Below are positions 44,974 through 54,110 of a stretch of DNA of 64,000 bases, in pieces. The notes under the pieces are model-generated. The model made no database searches. It saw only the letters and a list, made by a program, of their open reading frames with translations, and was not told the origin of the DNA. The stretch covers positions 57,236 through 121,235 of the forward strand of contig JBAVAQ010000045.1 in NCBI GenBank assembly GCA_049585795.1, written 5' to 3'. The translations under genes were made by a program, and so were the position numbers. How positions within the stretch are numbered: the stretch's first letter is position 1; each line of letters begins with the position of its first letter. The stretch is from JABDBE01 sp049585795 (GTDB lineage: Bacteria; Acidobacteriota; Terriglobia; Terriglobales; Acidobacteriaceae).

Positions 44974-45159
44974 ATGGACAAGATCTTTGTGGACGAGGCA
45001 CTCCGGGCATATCGGGAGAAGACGGGCGACCTGCGTCCTTTTGAGGCCCTGCCGGTCAAAATTACAAGCCAGATTCTTCGGGACGCTCAACGGCTGAAGG
45101 GCTCTGGAAATAGGAGCCTTCCTCAACCGGCAGCCGCGGACGGTTGTGCCGACAGCTGA
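44974..45159 (+). CDS. possible small protein, unknown
   Basis: A 61-codon frame beginning MDKIFVDEALRAYREKTGDL, with a helical, charged and plausible composition. It lacks a clear ribosome binding site and overlaps the 3' end of lhr by 37 bp. The frame stays open far upstream as an antisense shadow of the activator gene. It lies downstream of the tandem palindromes, so it could be a target of the regulator. Low confidence. Confidence 0.3.
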   Translation: MDKIFVDEALRAYREKTGDLRPFEALPVKITSQILRDAQRLKGSGNRSLPQPAAADGCADS

Positions 45160-48100
45160 GTGTCGACGTTCTCAACTGGGATTCCATCGCGAAAACTCAC
45201 ACTTCTTCCCGAGATAGCAGGAATGCGCTCGCCGGGAACCAGGATGCCGACCAGGTTCAGCGGATCGGCGGCGGAGAGGGTGATCGTTTCTCCGGTCGGC
45301 GGCATTTTCCGCGTGGCTCGCAACGACTCAACTGCAACCGGCAAAGCGAATTGCTCGCCGAGAAATCCATCCACGAAACGGCCGCCGCGGATTTCGCCGC
45401 GATCTTCCAATCGACGAAAAGCCATTTGCAGTTCCCGCCATTTGGGCAGGTTGGTCTCCCGTGCCAGCGCGTCGCGGAAGACGATTCCGTACCGTTTGAG
45501 CAGCATCCAGCAAGTGGCTTCGACGGTCCGGTTGCGCTCGATGGCTTGGTCGGTATAAAGCAGCGCCCATCGTCCGGAGCTATGCCGCGGTCGCGCCGTG
45601 CGACCGCTGCCCTGTCCCGCGCGCCGTTTGGGATCGATTAGTGAGCGTAGGTTGTCGAAACCATCGGCAGTGACCACTCCTGCGGCCACCAGTTCCCAAA
45701 GCGCCGTTTCGACTTCGGCCTTGAGTTTGTCCGTGCCGCGGACGATATCGGCGAAGAATGAAGCTCCGCGCTGGCGCAGGAAATCCAGCACCTGCCGCGC
45801 CCCGTCGCTCAAGCCGCGCGCTTCGGGTTGATGGGCTGCGGGATTGTGGGAAGTCATCCAGTCCGCTTCTTCACGAACGAAGAACGTGATGGGAGCGACG
45901 CTGGTCGGAATCACTCGCCGCTTGCCTGCGGCCGAATCCTCGAGCGTCGCGGGATGCGGAGACAAACGTCCCCAGCCCACAGCGCCGGTAAGGCAGAGTT
46001 GATCCAGCCACTGCGGGTCGTAATTGACAACCCGTCGCGCCAGGATTTGCCGCTCCCATGCGTTGGCGGGAATTTCGAATCCCTGCAACTGACGCAGCAC
46101 TTCAAGCGTGGCCCGTTCGCCCTGAACCTGCGTTCCCGGCGCGACGTGCTGCCAGCGCAATAGCCAGCGCATGAACTGCGCAGGGGTTATGGGCTCGATC
46201 TGCTTGCGAAGGGTCGCAACCGTGAGTCGATGAATTCGCGCCAGCAAGCGGCGCTCACACCATTCGATCTGATGTGGCGCGGGCGTTCCCGCCCGCAGGG
46301 CTTGATCGGTAAACTTTCCGCGCAAGATTGCGCCATTAGCCTCCATGCGAAGCAATGCTTTTTCGATTTCAGATACGGGCATTCCGAGCAGGGATGCGAG
46401 TTGCTCGGCAGTAACCGGACCTAGATGCGACACCCAGCCCGTAACCATGGTCAGAACGGCATCATCGCACGAGGGAAGTGCGCTCTCGATCTCGATAACG
46501 GGTCGATGAAAACCGGCATCGGGGAAGAGCAGGGAAAACATCTGGGCGCGCTCGGCCGCGACCCAATAGCGACTGTCGCCAACGAATGCATTTGCCGCTC
46601 GGCCATGCTCAATCAATTGCCGGAAATGTTCTTTCCAAGACGTGATCCCTCGATCATCCACGTAGGCCGTCGCTACACGGTCTATAGGAAAGGCGATCAG
46701 GGTGTGGAGCACATCATGCAATTCATCTGCGTCGCGGACATCCGGCCACGCCTCTCCGCGGACTTGCGAAATCGCCGCCGGATCGAGCTTCCCAACCTCC
46801 TCCAATACCGATTCCGGCAGGATTCGCCGCATTTCCACCGCACGTGCCCGCCGTTCTTCGAGAGGCGCGTCGTCGAGATAGGCATATGGATTGGCGTTGA
46901 GGATTTCATGGGAAAATTGCGAGGGCACGGGCGTATCCACGGCCACGCAGCGGATGCGCCCGTCGGCGATTCCGTGTAGCAGATTCTTTAGCCCATCCAG
47001 ATCCATGGCCTCGGTGAGCACATCTTTCATGACTTCATTCACCAGAGGATGGTCGGGAATCTGAATGTCTCCCTCGATATTTTCCTGGCAGGCGGCGACG
47101 TCGGGGAACACCGAAGCCAGCAAATCGTCCGAGCGCATGCGCTGAATCTGCGGCGGAACTTTCTTTCCCGATTGAAAGCGCAAAAGCGCGAGAGCGCGGT
47201 TCGCGTCCCAGCGCCAGCGTGTTCCAAATATCGGCGAAGCCAGGGCAGCTTGCTCCAGGATGGGCTGCACGGTTTCTGCATTCAGGAAATGAAAAACGTC
47301 GGCAAGGGGAAAACTGTGTTGCTCAGCAAGGGCGATGTTCAACCCGTTATCCGTAGCCGCAGCTTGCAATTCGAAGTTGAAGCTGCGGCAGAACCGCTTG
47401 CGCAGGGACAAGCCCCAGGCTTTGTTGATTCGTCCTCCGAAGGGCGCGTGGATCACCAGTTGCATTCCACCGCCCTCATCGAAGAAACGCTCGGCGATGA
47501 TAGTCTGCTGCGTGGGCACCGCTCCCAGAACCGCACGCCCTTGAAGAATGTATTCGATCATCTGCTGGGCGCCGGAGTCGTCCAGGCCACATTCTTCCTT
47601 CAGCCAGGCAATTGTTTCGGCAACCTCGGGCTGACTGAAAGAAACCCCGATCGGCGAAGTGCCCGGCAGACGGTCACTGATCTCTTGCCGCAGTTCGGCC
47701 ACGCGCAACGAAAGTTCCTCGGTGCGGGCAGGAGCTTCGCCGCGCCAGAAGGGAACGCTCGGCGGCGCGCCGTGAGCGTCTTCGACGAGCACGCGTCCCG
47801 ATTTGCCCTCGACCCGTCGAATGCGCCACGAACTGTTGCCCAGCAGCATTATGTCGCCGGCATTGCTCTCGACGGCAAAGTCTTCGTCGAGCGTACCCAC
47901 GACCATTCCTTCGGGCTCGGCGACCACGGTAAAAAGCGCAGTCTCCGGGATAGCGCCGCCGCTGGTGATGGCCGCCAGGCGCGCACCGCGCCGTGCTCGC
48001 AGCATGCGATTGATGCGGTCGCGATGAATGTAAGCGCCATAGCGTCCGCGTCGCGAGGCAATGCCCTCAGAGAGCATTTCGAGAACCGCGTCGTAGGTTT

Positions 48101-49532
48101 CGCGCGAAAGATTGCGGTAGGGATACGCCCGGCGCACCAGAGCGAACAGTTCGTCTTCGTCCCAGCCGCCGCTCTCACCCTGACGCGTGGGGACAGCCGC
48201 CCCCGGCTGTCCGGTCGAGCGAAGCTCGACGGCCCTTGTTCCCTCAGCCGCGCAGATGGCCACGATCTGCTGGGCCAAAATATCCAGCGGCGCATCCGGG
48301 ATCATGATGCGATCAAGATCGCCTTGGCGGATGGCACGCAGCAAGGCTGCACATTCCTGAAGTTCGTCGCGGGTAGTGACGAAGAAGCGTCCCTTGGGAA
48401 CCGCGCCCCGCCAGTGACCCGAGCGTCCCACGCGTTGCAGAGCCACGGCAATGGCTCGCGGTGAACTGATCTGCACCACCAAGTCCACCGTGCCAATGTC
48501 AATTCCTAACTCCAGCGAGGCGGTTGCGACCAATACCTTGACTTCGCCATCTTTGAGCTTCTTCTCTGCCGCCAGACGCAATTTGCGGGAGAGGCTGCCG
48601 TGATGGGCCGCGACGTTGTCCGGCCCAAGTTTTTCCGCCAGGTGATGCGAGATTCGCTCCGACAGTCGCCGGGTGTTGACGAAAACCAACGTAGAGCGAT
48701 GCTGCTCGATCAGTTCGACGAGACGGTCGTAAATCTCGTCCCACATTTCATTGGTGGCGATAGGACCGAGTTGGCTGGCGGGAACTTCGACGGCGAGATC
48801 GAGCTTGCGCTTGTGGCCGACGTTCACGATTACGGGGTCGGGACGCCCGTTTTTCAAAAAAGCAGTGCCGGTGAGGAAATGTGCGACCTCCTCAATCGGC
48901 TTTTGCGTTGCTGAAAGTCCGATGCGCACCGGCGGACGGTGCGTCAACGCCTCCAGCCGCTCCAGCGAGAGGGTCAGATGAGCGCCGCGTTTATCGTCTG
49001 CAACGGCGTGGATTTCATCGACGATCACGGTCTCAACATCGCGCAGGATTGCCCGGCTCTTTTCCGCGGTCAGCAGGATGTAGAACGACTCGGGTGTTGT
49101 TACCAGAATGTGCGGAGGGTGCTTCAACATCGCCCGCCGTTCGTGCATGAGTGTGTCGCCGGTTCGGACCGCGGTGCGAATCTGCGGCATGAGAAGTCCG
49201 CGCTCACCTGCCATCTGCAGAATTTCGCCGAGCGGTACTTCGAGGTTTTTCTGAATATCGTTGCCCAGCGCCTTCAGCGGCGAAACGTAAAGGACTTCGG
49301 TTCGATCCTGAAGATCGCCGGCCAGAGCCTTGCGCACCAACCGATCAATGCAGGCGAGAAACGCGGCCAGGGTTTTGCCGGAGCCCGTCGGTGCCGAAAT
49401 CAAAGTGGTGTGGCCAGCGAGAATGTGCGGCCATCCCTGCTCCTGCGGCTCAGTCGGCGTGCCGAAGCGCCGAACGAACCAATCCCGGACCAGAGGGTGG
49501 GCCCAGGCGAGAGGTGAAGGGAGGGAAGGCAT
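45123..49532 (-). CDS. lhr: Lhr-type ATP-dependent DNA helicase, with two repeat-derived insertions
   Basis: A 1469-residue superfamily 2 helicase, full-length Lhr (RecA-like core, winged helix, beta-barrel and the large Lhr C-terminal extension) implicated in repair of DNA crosslinks and alkylation. Motifs: Walker A SAPTGSGKTLAAF at about 47-59, DEIH box VDEIHAVADDKRGAHLTLSL, motif III LSATQ, motif VI QRVGRSGHWRG. Odd features: residues about 430-455 (AVELRSTGQPGAAVPTRQG) and about 1075-1088 (QALRAGTPAP) are encoded by palindromic repeats and interrupt otherwise conserved sequence in frame. They lie between domains or in loops, so activity is probably retained. Confidence 0.93.
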   Translation of the reverse strand: MPSLPSPLAWAHPLVRDWFVRRFGTPTEPQEQGWPHILAGHTTLISAPTGSGKTLAAFLACIDRLVRKALAGDLQDRTEVLYVSPLKALGNDIQKNLEVPLGEILQMAGERGLLMPQIRTAVRTGDTLMHERRAMLKHPPHILVTTPESFYILLTAEKSRAILRDVETVIVDEIHAVADDKRGAHLTLSLERLEALTHRPPVRIGLSATQKPIEEVAHFLTGTAFLKNGRPDPVIVNVGHKRKLDLAVEVPASQLGPIATNEMWDEIYDRLVELIEQHRSTLVFVNTRRLSERISHHLAEKLGPDNVAAHHGSLSRKLRLAAEKKLKDGEVKVLVATASLELGIDIGTVDLVVQISSPRAIAVALQRVGRSGHWRGAVPKGRFFVTTRDELQECAALLRAIRQGDLDRIMIPDAPLDILAQQIVAICAAEGTRAVELRSTGQPGAAVPTRQGESGGWDEDELFALVRRAYPYRNLSRETYDAVLEMLSEGIASRRGRYGAYIHRDRINRMLRARRGARLAAITSGGAIPETALFTVVAEPEGMVVGTLDEDFAVESNAGDIMLLGNSSWRIRRVEGKSGRVLVEDAHGAPPSVPFWRGEAPARTEELSLRVAELRQEISDRLPGTSPIGVSFSQPEVAETIAWLKEECGLDDSGAQQMIEYILQGRAVLGAVPTQQTIIAERFFDEGGGMQLVIHAPFGGRINKAWGLSLRKRFCRSFNFELQAAATDNGLNIALAEQHSFPLADVFHFLNAETVQPILEQAALASPIFGTRWRWDANRALALLRFQSGKKVPPQIQRMRSDDLLASVFPDVAACQENIEGDIQIPDHPLVNEVMKDVLTEAMDLDGLKNLLHGIADGRIRCVAVDTPVPSQFSHEILNANPYAYLDDAPLEERRARAVEMRRILPESVLEEVGKLDPAAISQVRGEAWPDVRDADELHDVLHTLIAFPIDRVATAYVDDRGITSWKEHFRQLIEHGRAANAFVGDSRYWVAAERAQMFSLLFPDAGFHRPVIEIESALPSCDDAVLTMVTGWVSHLGPVTAEQLASLLGMPVSEIEKALLRMEANGAILRGKFTDQALRAGTPAPHQIEWCERRLLARIHRLTVATLRKQIEPITPAQFMRWLLRWQHVAPGTQVQGERATLEVLRQLQGFEIPANAWERQILARRVVNYDPQWLDQLCLTGAVGWGRLSPHPATLEDSAAGKRRVIPTSVAPITFFVREEADWMTSHNPAAHQPEARGLSDGARQVLDFLRQRGASFFADIVRGTDKLKAEVETALWELVAAGVVTADGFDNLRSLIDPKRRAGQGSGRTARPRHSSGRWALLYTDQAIERNRTVEATCWMLLKRYGIVFRDALARETNLPKWRELQMAFRRLEDRGEIRGGRFVDGFLGEQFALPVAVESLRATRKMPPTGETITLSAADPLNLVGILVPGERIPAISGRSVSFRDGIPVENVDTQLSAQPSAAAG
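46279..46296. repeat. REP-like palindrome inside lhr (GCGGGCG type)
   Basis: Perfect 7-bp hairpin GCGGGCG-TTCC-CGCCCGC. The surrounding GTGGCGCGGGCG on its 5' side is identical to the element in kdsD (57003-57027). It encodes ALRAGTPAP on the minus strand, between GKFT and EWCERRLLARIHRLT of Lhr. Confidence 0.7.
48191..48230. repeat. double-hairpin REP-like element inside lhr
   Basis: Two perfect hairpins: GGACAGCC-GCCCCC-GGCTGTCC and GTCGAGC-GAA-GCTCGAC. A near-identical copy lies in intergenic DNA at 55941-55980, where the second hairpin has decayed. In lhr it is translated in frame on the minus strand, giving VELRSTGQPGAAVP. Confidence 0.85.
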
Positions 49533-49608
49533 CTTCGATATCTTAGCACGACTCTTTCGTTAAATGTTCGCCTATGGTAAAATCTGATCGGAGAAGAATA
49601 AGACGATA

Positions 49609-49830
49609 ATGAAGCGCAAGAGTTCCGTATCCTCACAAAGCGCGAAAGCGAAAGTTAGACGGACGCGAAAGGCCGATCTTGAGCTGCAGGACCTTATTGA
49701 GTGCCTACGCGGTTCCAGTAAGGGCGAGGATTCGCTGGTCGATGCCCTTCACCGGGGCCGTCAAGAAAAAAGCTTCTCAGAACGAAGGTTGGAGAAAAAC
49801 GACAGGAAACCACACCTTGGGTTCGGTTAA
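49609..49830 (+). CDS. small basic protein of unknown function
   Basis: 73 residues, strongly basic N-terminus (MKRKSSVSSQSAKAKVRRTRKAD), then a short helix (LELQDLIECLRGSSKGEDSLV). GGAG lies about 14 nt upstream of the ATG. It is divergent from lhr, 76 bp from its start. No domain recognised; a nucleic-acid-binding role is only suggested by charge. Confidence 0.45.
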   Translation: MKRKSSVSSQSAKAKVRRTRKADLELQDLIECLRGSSKGEDSLVDALHRGRQEKSFSERRLEKNDRKPHLGFG

Positions 49831-49832
49831 GT

Positions 49833-49858
49833 GCTGCGGCTAACCGCTAATCGCTAAA
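49833..49858. repeat. short heptad-periodic tract
   Basis: Three 7-nt units of the type CGGCTAA / CCGCTAA / TCGCTAA directly after the small gene's stop codon. Same periodicity as the other heptad tracts. Confidence 0.5.
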
Positions 49859-50040
49859 TAAAAAACCCACCGGTTGTCTGCTTGGGGCGTGCTCGGGTCG
49901 ACAACCGATGGGCTACCGTTTCTCCTTACTCACCCTGTTGTTTTCAGGAGTCATTACCCTGTAAAAACCCGCCTCGCGAAAAAAGTTTCGCGCCCTACCA
50001 AAAATTATTTCTTGCCTTTAAACTCAAGCAACAGAGCGAC

Positions 50041-50850
50041 TTACTCCGGTATTGCCGGTGGACGCGCCGCCATCAGCTCGGTAAACCGGGCATCATTGCG
50101 CAGACCGGCGAACTCGGGATCCTTGTAGACGTTGTCGATCCCCTTATATCCCTCCTCGAGAGCCCGACGAAGGTACTGCAGCGACCGGTCGGAATCGCCC
50201 CGCTTGGCACAGAGCTTGGCAATGATGTAATCGAAGCGCGCTCGATCCTCGGGCGACGGGAGCTGCGCCGATATTCCGTTATGGGAAGTGCGGTCCAGGA
50301 TGTTTGGGTCGAGTTGAAGGGCCGTGGCGTAGGCTTCGGTGGCTCTTTCAAACTCCTTCTTGCCGAAATAGGCTGCGCCCATATTGCTATAGAACGAGGG
50401 AGAATCCGGGCGCAATTTGAGCGCTTTTTCGTATTGCTTTATCGCCTTTCCGTATTTCTTCTCCTCATAATCAATGACGCCCAGGTTGTTCACGGCATCG
50501 GCATACCGGTGATCAAGGTGGATGGCGCGTCCGAAGTCTTTCCCAGCCTCTTTGTAATGCTGCATCAGCAATTCGGCGATGCCAGCCTTGTTGTGGATGT
50601 CAGAATTATTCGGATTCTTGGCCAGAATTGCCCGGTAGTAATCCAGAGCGTCCAGGTAGTCCTTTTCAACGCGGAGCTCATCGCCGCGTTTTTCCAGTTC
50701 CTCAAGCGAGGCGGTAGCAGAAGGTGGTGCGGCGCGCCGAATGGTCGGCGGACTGATCTGTACCAGCTCCGGGTTCGAATTTTGAGCTTGTAGGGTGGAG
50801 ACAGCACAGACGATCAAGGCTAGCAGGCAGAAGAGAGACAGACGGCGCAT
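50041..50850 (-). CDS. secreted tetratricopeptide-repeat protein
   Basis: 269 residues. Signal peptide MRRLSLFCLLALIVCAVSTLQA. From about residue 48 to 215 there are four to five TPR units: ALDYYRAILAKNPNNSDIHNKAGI, DFGRAIHLDHRYADAVNNLGV, QYEKALKLRPDSPSFYSNMG, AYATALQLDPNILD, followed by a further degenerate repeat. Likely a periplasmic scaffold. The gene is downstream of the class A PBP gene on the same strand (70 bp apart), so an envelope role is plausible. Confidence 0.88.
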   Translation of the reverse strand: MRRLSLFCLLALIVCAVSTLQAQNSNPELVQISPPTIRRAAPPSATASLEELEKRGDELRVEKDYLDALDYYRAILAKNPNNSDIHNKAGIAELLMQHYKEAGKDFGRAIHLDHRYADAVNNLGVIDYEEKKYGKAIKQYEKALKLRPDSPSFYSNMGAAYFGKKEFERATEAYATALQLDPNILDRTSHNGISAQLPSPEDRARFDYIIAKLCAKRGDSDRSLQYLRRALEEGYKGIDNVYKDPEFAGLRNDARFTELMAARPPAIPE

Positions 50851-50920
50851 AGCTCACCTCCGAAAAACCGGGCGAACTCTCTACACTTCCTTTGACACCT
50901 TCAAACCCAACAATGTTCCC

Positions 50921-53512
50921 TCACTTGGGCGCAGGTGCAGTCTGCGCCGGCGGATCGGGCGGGGGGTTAGACGGTTTGTCGTCTTTAAAGATACCCGCAA
51001 TTTTGCCAAAAAATCCCTTTTTTTTCTTTCCATCCTGATCCGCAGCGTTAGCATCCTGCGTACCTCCAGCAGCCTGAGCCCCATTCTGGCCAGGGGATGC
51101 TGGCGGCGGAAGCGGTTTTTCGCCGCCTAACCCCAGCATTCGCGAGAAAAATCCCTTCACCCCGGTAGGCTGGTCGCAAGTCTGGTTCGGCTCCGTCCCT
51201 GCGACGAACTCGGCCGTGTAAGTTTCCGGACAGGAGGGGGTTGCAAGCAAGTTGGTAGTTTTATCCAGTTGGACGTCCACCACCCCTGGTGGCTGGGAAA
51301 ATGGCTTCACATCCGAATACTGGGGAAGGGCAACCGCCTTTTTCATGAACTCAGCCCAGATGGGTGCCGCGCTTTGGGCTCCGCTCAAGTGAATGTCACT
51401 GTAATCGTCAAAACCCACCCAGACAATGCAAAGAAGATTGCTGGTGTAGCCGGCAAACCAACCATCGTGGGAGGTTCCGGTCTTACCTGCGGCGGGAGCA
51501 TCAAAACCGCGAGTACGAACCTCGTAGGCAGTCCCGAAGTTCAGCACGCCTTCCATCATATTCGTCATGACGGCGGCAACGCGCGGATCGAGCACCTGGC
51601 GTTTCTCCGGTTTGAAGTCCATGACCACGTCCCCGACGGCGTTACGCACCGAATTGACTACCACCGGCGAGATCCGCATGCCAGCATTCGCAAAGACGGT
51701 GTACGCTGCAGCCATATCCAAAGGAGTGGCGTCGTAAGAACCGAGAGCCATCGCCGGTGTCGGCTTCACCGAAACGATTCCCGCAGCCTTGGCTAAATCC
51801 GACACCTTGTCGTATCCCACTTCCTCAGCCAGCTTTACGGTCGCGTTGTTCAGCGACATGGCGAGAGCGTAACGCGCAGTAACGTCGCCGTGATATTCCT
51901 CTTTGTAATTGCGTGGCTCGTAAATCTGATCGCCGTAAGCGAAGGTGCTGGGTTCGTCGGTCACTATCGAGGCGGGAGTGAAAACCGGGTTGGCTCCATC
52001 CACCGCCGTATTCATGGCGGCAGCGTAAACGAAGGGTTTGAAAATGGATCCCGTGGGACGCCGTGCCACGGCGTGATCCAGTTGGCTGAATCCGTAGTTG
52101 CGGCCGCCGACCAAAGCCAAGACTTCTCCAGTGTGCGGATCCAGAGCAACCAGGGCGACCTGCGCCTCGGGCCCCGGTTCGACTTTGGTTTCGAACTTGT
52201 TCTTCCCTATTTTTATTTTCTTGGTCCGCCGCTTGGTCACCTGATCGTCGACCAGCTTCATGCCCGCATCCACCGCTTGAGCCGCGGCCCGCTGCAAGTC
52301 GGGGTCCAGCGTTGTATAGATGCGATAGGACTGCTCGTTCAGTTCACGTTCATTCAATCGGCTGATGACCGCATCACGAACCAGGTCGACAAAATAGGGA
52401 GCGTCGCTGGCCTCCACATTTGGAGGCGCAAGCTTTAGTGGCGTGGCTTTCGCCTTATCGGCTTGCTCTCGGGTAATGGCATGGGTCTCGACCATGCTGT
52501 CGAGAACCAGGTTTCGACGCTCGGTCGCTCGCTCCGGATGGCGATAGGGGGATAAATAGCTGGGCGCCTGGATCAGCCCGGCAATCAACGCCGCCTCAGG
52601 CAGCGATATATCCTTCAAATCTTTATTGAAATAAGCTTGGGAAGCTTCGGCGAAACCGTTGATAGTGAAAGAACCGCGCTGCCCTAGATCCACGCGGTTG
52701 GCGTAGAACTCGAAGATCTGCTGTTTGCTGAACTTCTGTTCCAGTTCCATCGAAATCAGTATTTCCACGATCTTGCGTTTGACGGTTTTTTGGGGGCTGA
52801 GGAAAAATGCGCGCGACAGCTGCATGGTCAGCGTGGACCCGCCTTGCTCGTGCCTTTGATGAGTAAAGTCAACCCAAGCGGCCTCGCCCAAGCGGACGAA
52901 ATTCACCCCGCTGTGCTGGAAGAAACGGCGGTCTTCGATGGCGAGCACCGCTTCCACCATGATCTTGGGAATGTCGTCGTACTTTACTAATTGCCGTTTG
53001 GAACGCTGTTCGGCATCGAACAGCGCCGTAATCATACGGGGTTCGAGTTCGTAGGCTTCCAGTTCGCCAGATTTTCCGGAGATGCTCGAGACATGGCCAT
53101 CTTGCACATGGATGGTGGCCGGCTCCGGACTATGGTAGGACTGGGGACCGGGCCGGACCTCAATGGCATTATTCAGGCTGCGATAGCTTCCCATCGGGGA
53201 TGGGCCATCGTTTTCCGCATAACCGGCTCGGCGGAGTTGAGCCGCAATCTCGCGCAAATCGACCTTCTCGCCCAATCGAACCGTCCGCGGTGTGGCGTAA
53301 ATACTGGCCGAACTGCTGAAAACGGGTCCTTTGAAGCGCTGATCGATGATCCGTCCGTACTTGACATAGAAATAAGAAAAGAAGCCGCAGATGCAGACGG
53401 AAAGAACGATAAAAACCGTGAATGCAGCTCGAATCACCGGGTCGCGAGAGACGATTCCCTTGCCCGATTGCGCTCCTTTTTTCCTTTTCGGGATACTTAG
53501 TTTAATGGTCAC
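50921..53512 (-). CDS. mrcB: class A penicillin-binding protein (PBP1b-like)
   Basis: 863 residues. A basic cytoplasmic tail and one membrane helix (about 30-52) precede a UB2H-like domain (about 90-150) and a GT51 glycosyltransferase (about 175-345: AIEDRRFFQHSGVNF, QGGSTLTMQLSRAFF, KRKIVEI). The transpeptidase (about 420-730) has the SxxK Ser in RRPTGSIFKPF, SLNN, and KTG in AGKTGTSHDGWFAGY. The C-terminal tail (about 775-863) is low complexity, rich in Pro, Ala, Gly and Lys. It polymerises and cross-links murein. Symbol by domain architecture. Confidence 0.94.
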   Translation of the reverse strand: MTIKLSIPKRKKGAQSGKGIVSRDPVIRAAFTVFIVLSVCICGFFSYFYVKYGRIIDQRFKGPVFSSSASIYATPRTVRLGEKVDLREIAAQLRRAGYAENDGPSPMGSYRSLNNAIEVRPGPQSYHSPEPATIHVQDGHVSSISGKSGELEAYELEPRMITALFDAEQRSKRQLVKYDDIPKIMVEAVLAIEDRRFFQHSGVNFVRLGEAAWVDFTHQRHEQGGSTLTMQLSRAFFLSPQKTVKRKIVEILISMELEQKFSKQQIFEFYANRVDLGQRGSFTINGFAEASQAYFNKDLKDISLPEAALIAGLIQAPSYLSPYRHPERATERRNLVLDSMVETHAITREQADKAKATPLKLAPPNVEASDAPYFVDLVRDAVISRLNERELNEQSYRIYTTLDPDLQRAAAQAVDAGMKLVDDQVTKRRTKKIKIGKNKFETKVEPGPEAQVALVALDPHTGEVLALVGGRNYGFSQLDHAVARRPTGSIFKPFVYAAAMNTAVDGANPVFTPASIVTDEPSTFAYGDQIYEPRNYKEEYHGDVTARYALAMSLNNATVKLAEEVGYDKVSDLAKAAGIVSVKPTPAMALGSYDATPLDMAAAYTVFANAGMRISPVVVNSVRNAVGDVVMDFKPEKRQVLDPRVAAVMTNMMEGVLNFGTAYEVRTRGFDAPAAGKTGTSHDGWFAGYTSNLLCIVWVGFDDYSDIHLSGAQSAAPIWAEFMKKAVALPQYSDVKPFSQPPGVVDVQLDKTTNLLATPSCPETYTAEFVAGTEPNQTCDQPTGVKGFFSRMLGLGGEKPLPPPASPGQNGAQAAGGTQDANAADQDGKKKKGFFGKIAGIFKDDKPSNPPPDPPAQTAPAPK

Positions 53513-53716
53513 AGTGTGTCTGGCGGAGTCATCTGAGTCTCGTCGACAAGAGGCGCGCCCCCTTCAGTGAGATGACGGCGGTGGGGAATGCGTTATCCCC
53601 GAGCCGGCTTCGCCGGACTCACAGATTCCGAATTCTCGGGCAAATCGAAATGAGCCAGAACTCGCAGAGGTGCGGCTCTGGTCCTATTCTAAATCACGCC
53701 GAATGCACAACCGTTA

Positions 53717-54073
53717 TCAGAAGGGGCTCTTGTTCTCGGTGGACGCGTCGAAGTGCAGGTCCACGGGATATCCGGGCAGATCCAGATGCACGGTATAGGG
53801 TGCGCTGATAGTGAGGGATCCCGTCCCCTGCGTGCCATGGCGCTGAACTTTGATCTGATCCTTCGTCAGCGGAATGTCGAGACCTTGTGCTTTCTTATAG
53901 ATAGCGTCGCGAATGGCGTCTTCTGGCTTGGCCGTGTAAGTCTCGAGCGTGGCCTCCGTGTTGACGTCATCCTTGAATTGGTAATTTTCGTAATAAACAG
54001 GGATCAGTTCCGCTCCCAAATAGATTCCTGCGACAATCACGAAAATGCCAAAGATAAGTTTGATCGTTCCCAT
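53717..54073 (-). CDS. small membrane-anchored protein (DUF4845-like)
   Basis: 118 residues with one N-terminal hydrophobic helix (IKLIFGIFVIVAGIYLGAELI), then a soluble alpha/beta part with a periplasmic look (ELIPVYYENYQFKDDV, ISAPYTVHLDLPGYPVDLHF). The ATG at 54073 starts right at the helix; upstream residues are not conserved in character. The gene follows proS by 37 bp, so co-transcription is likely. Assignment to DUF4845 is tentative. Confidence 0.75.
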   Translation of the reverse strand: MGTIKLIFGIFVIVAGIYLGAELIPVYYENYQFKDDVNTEATLETYTAKPEDAIRDAIYKKAQGLDIPLTKDQIKVQRHGTQGTGSLTISAPYTVHLDLPGYPVDLHFDASTENKSPF

Positions 54074-54110
54074 CGCGTGCTCCCGGCTTCGGTCGCGCGC
54101 CAAGATCCGA

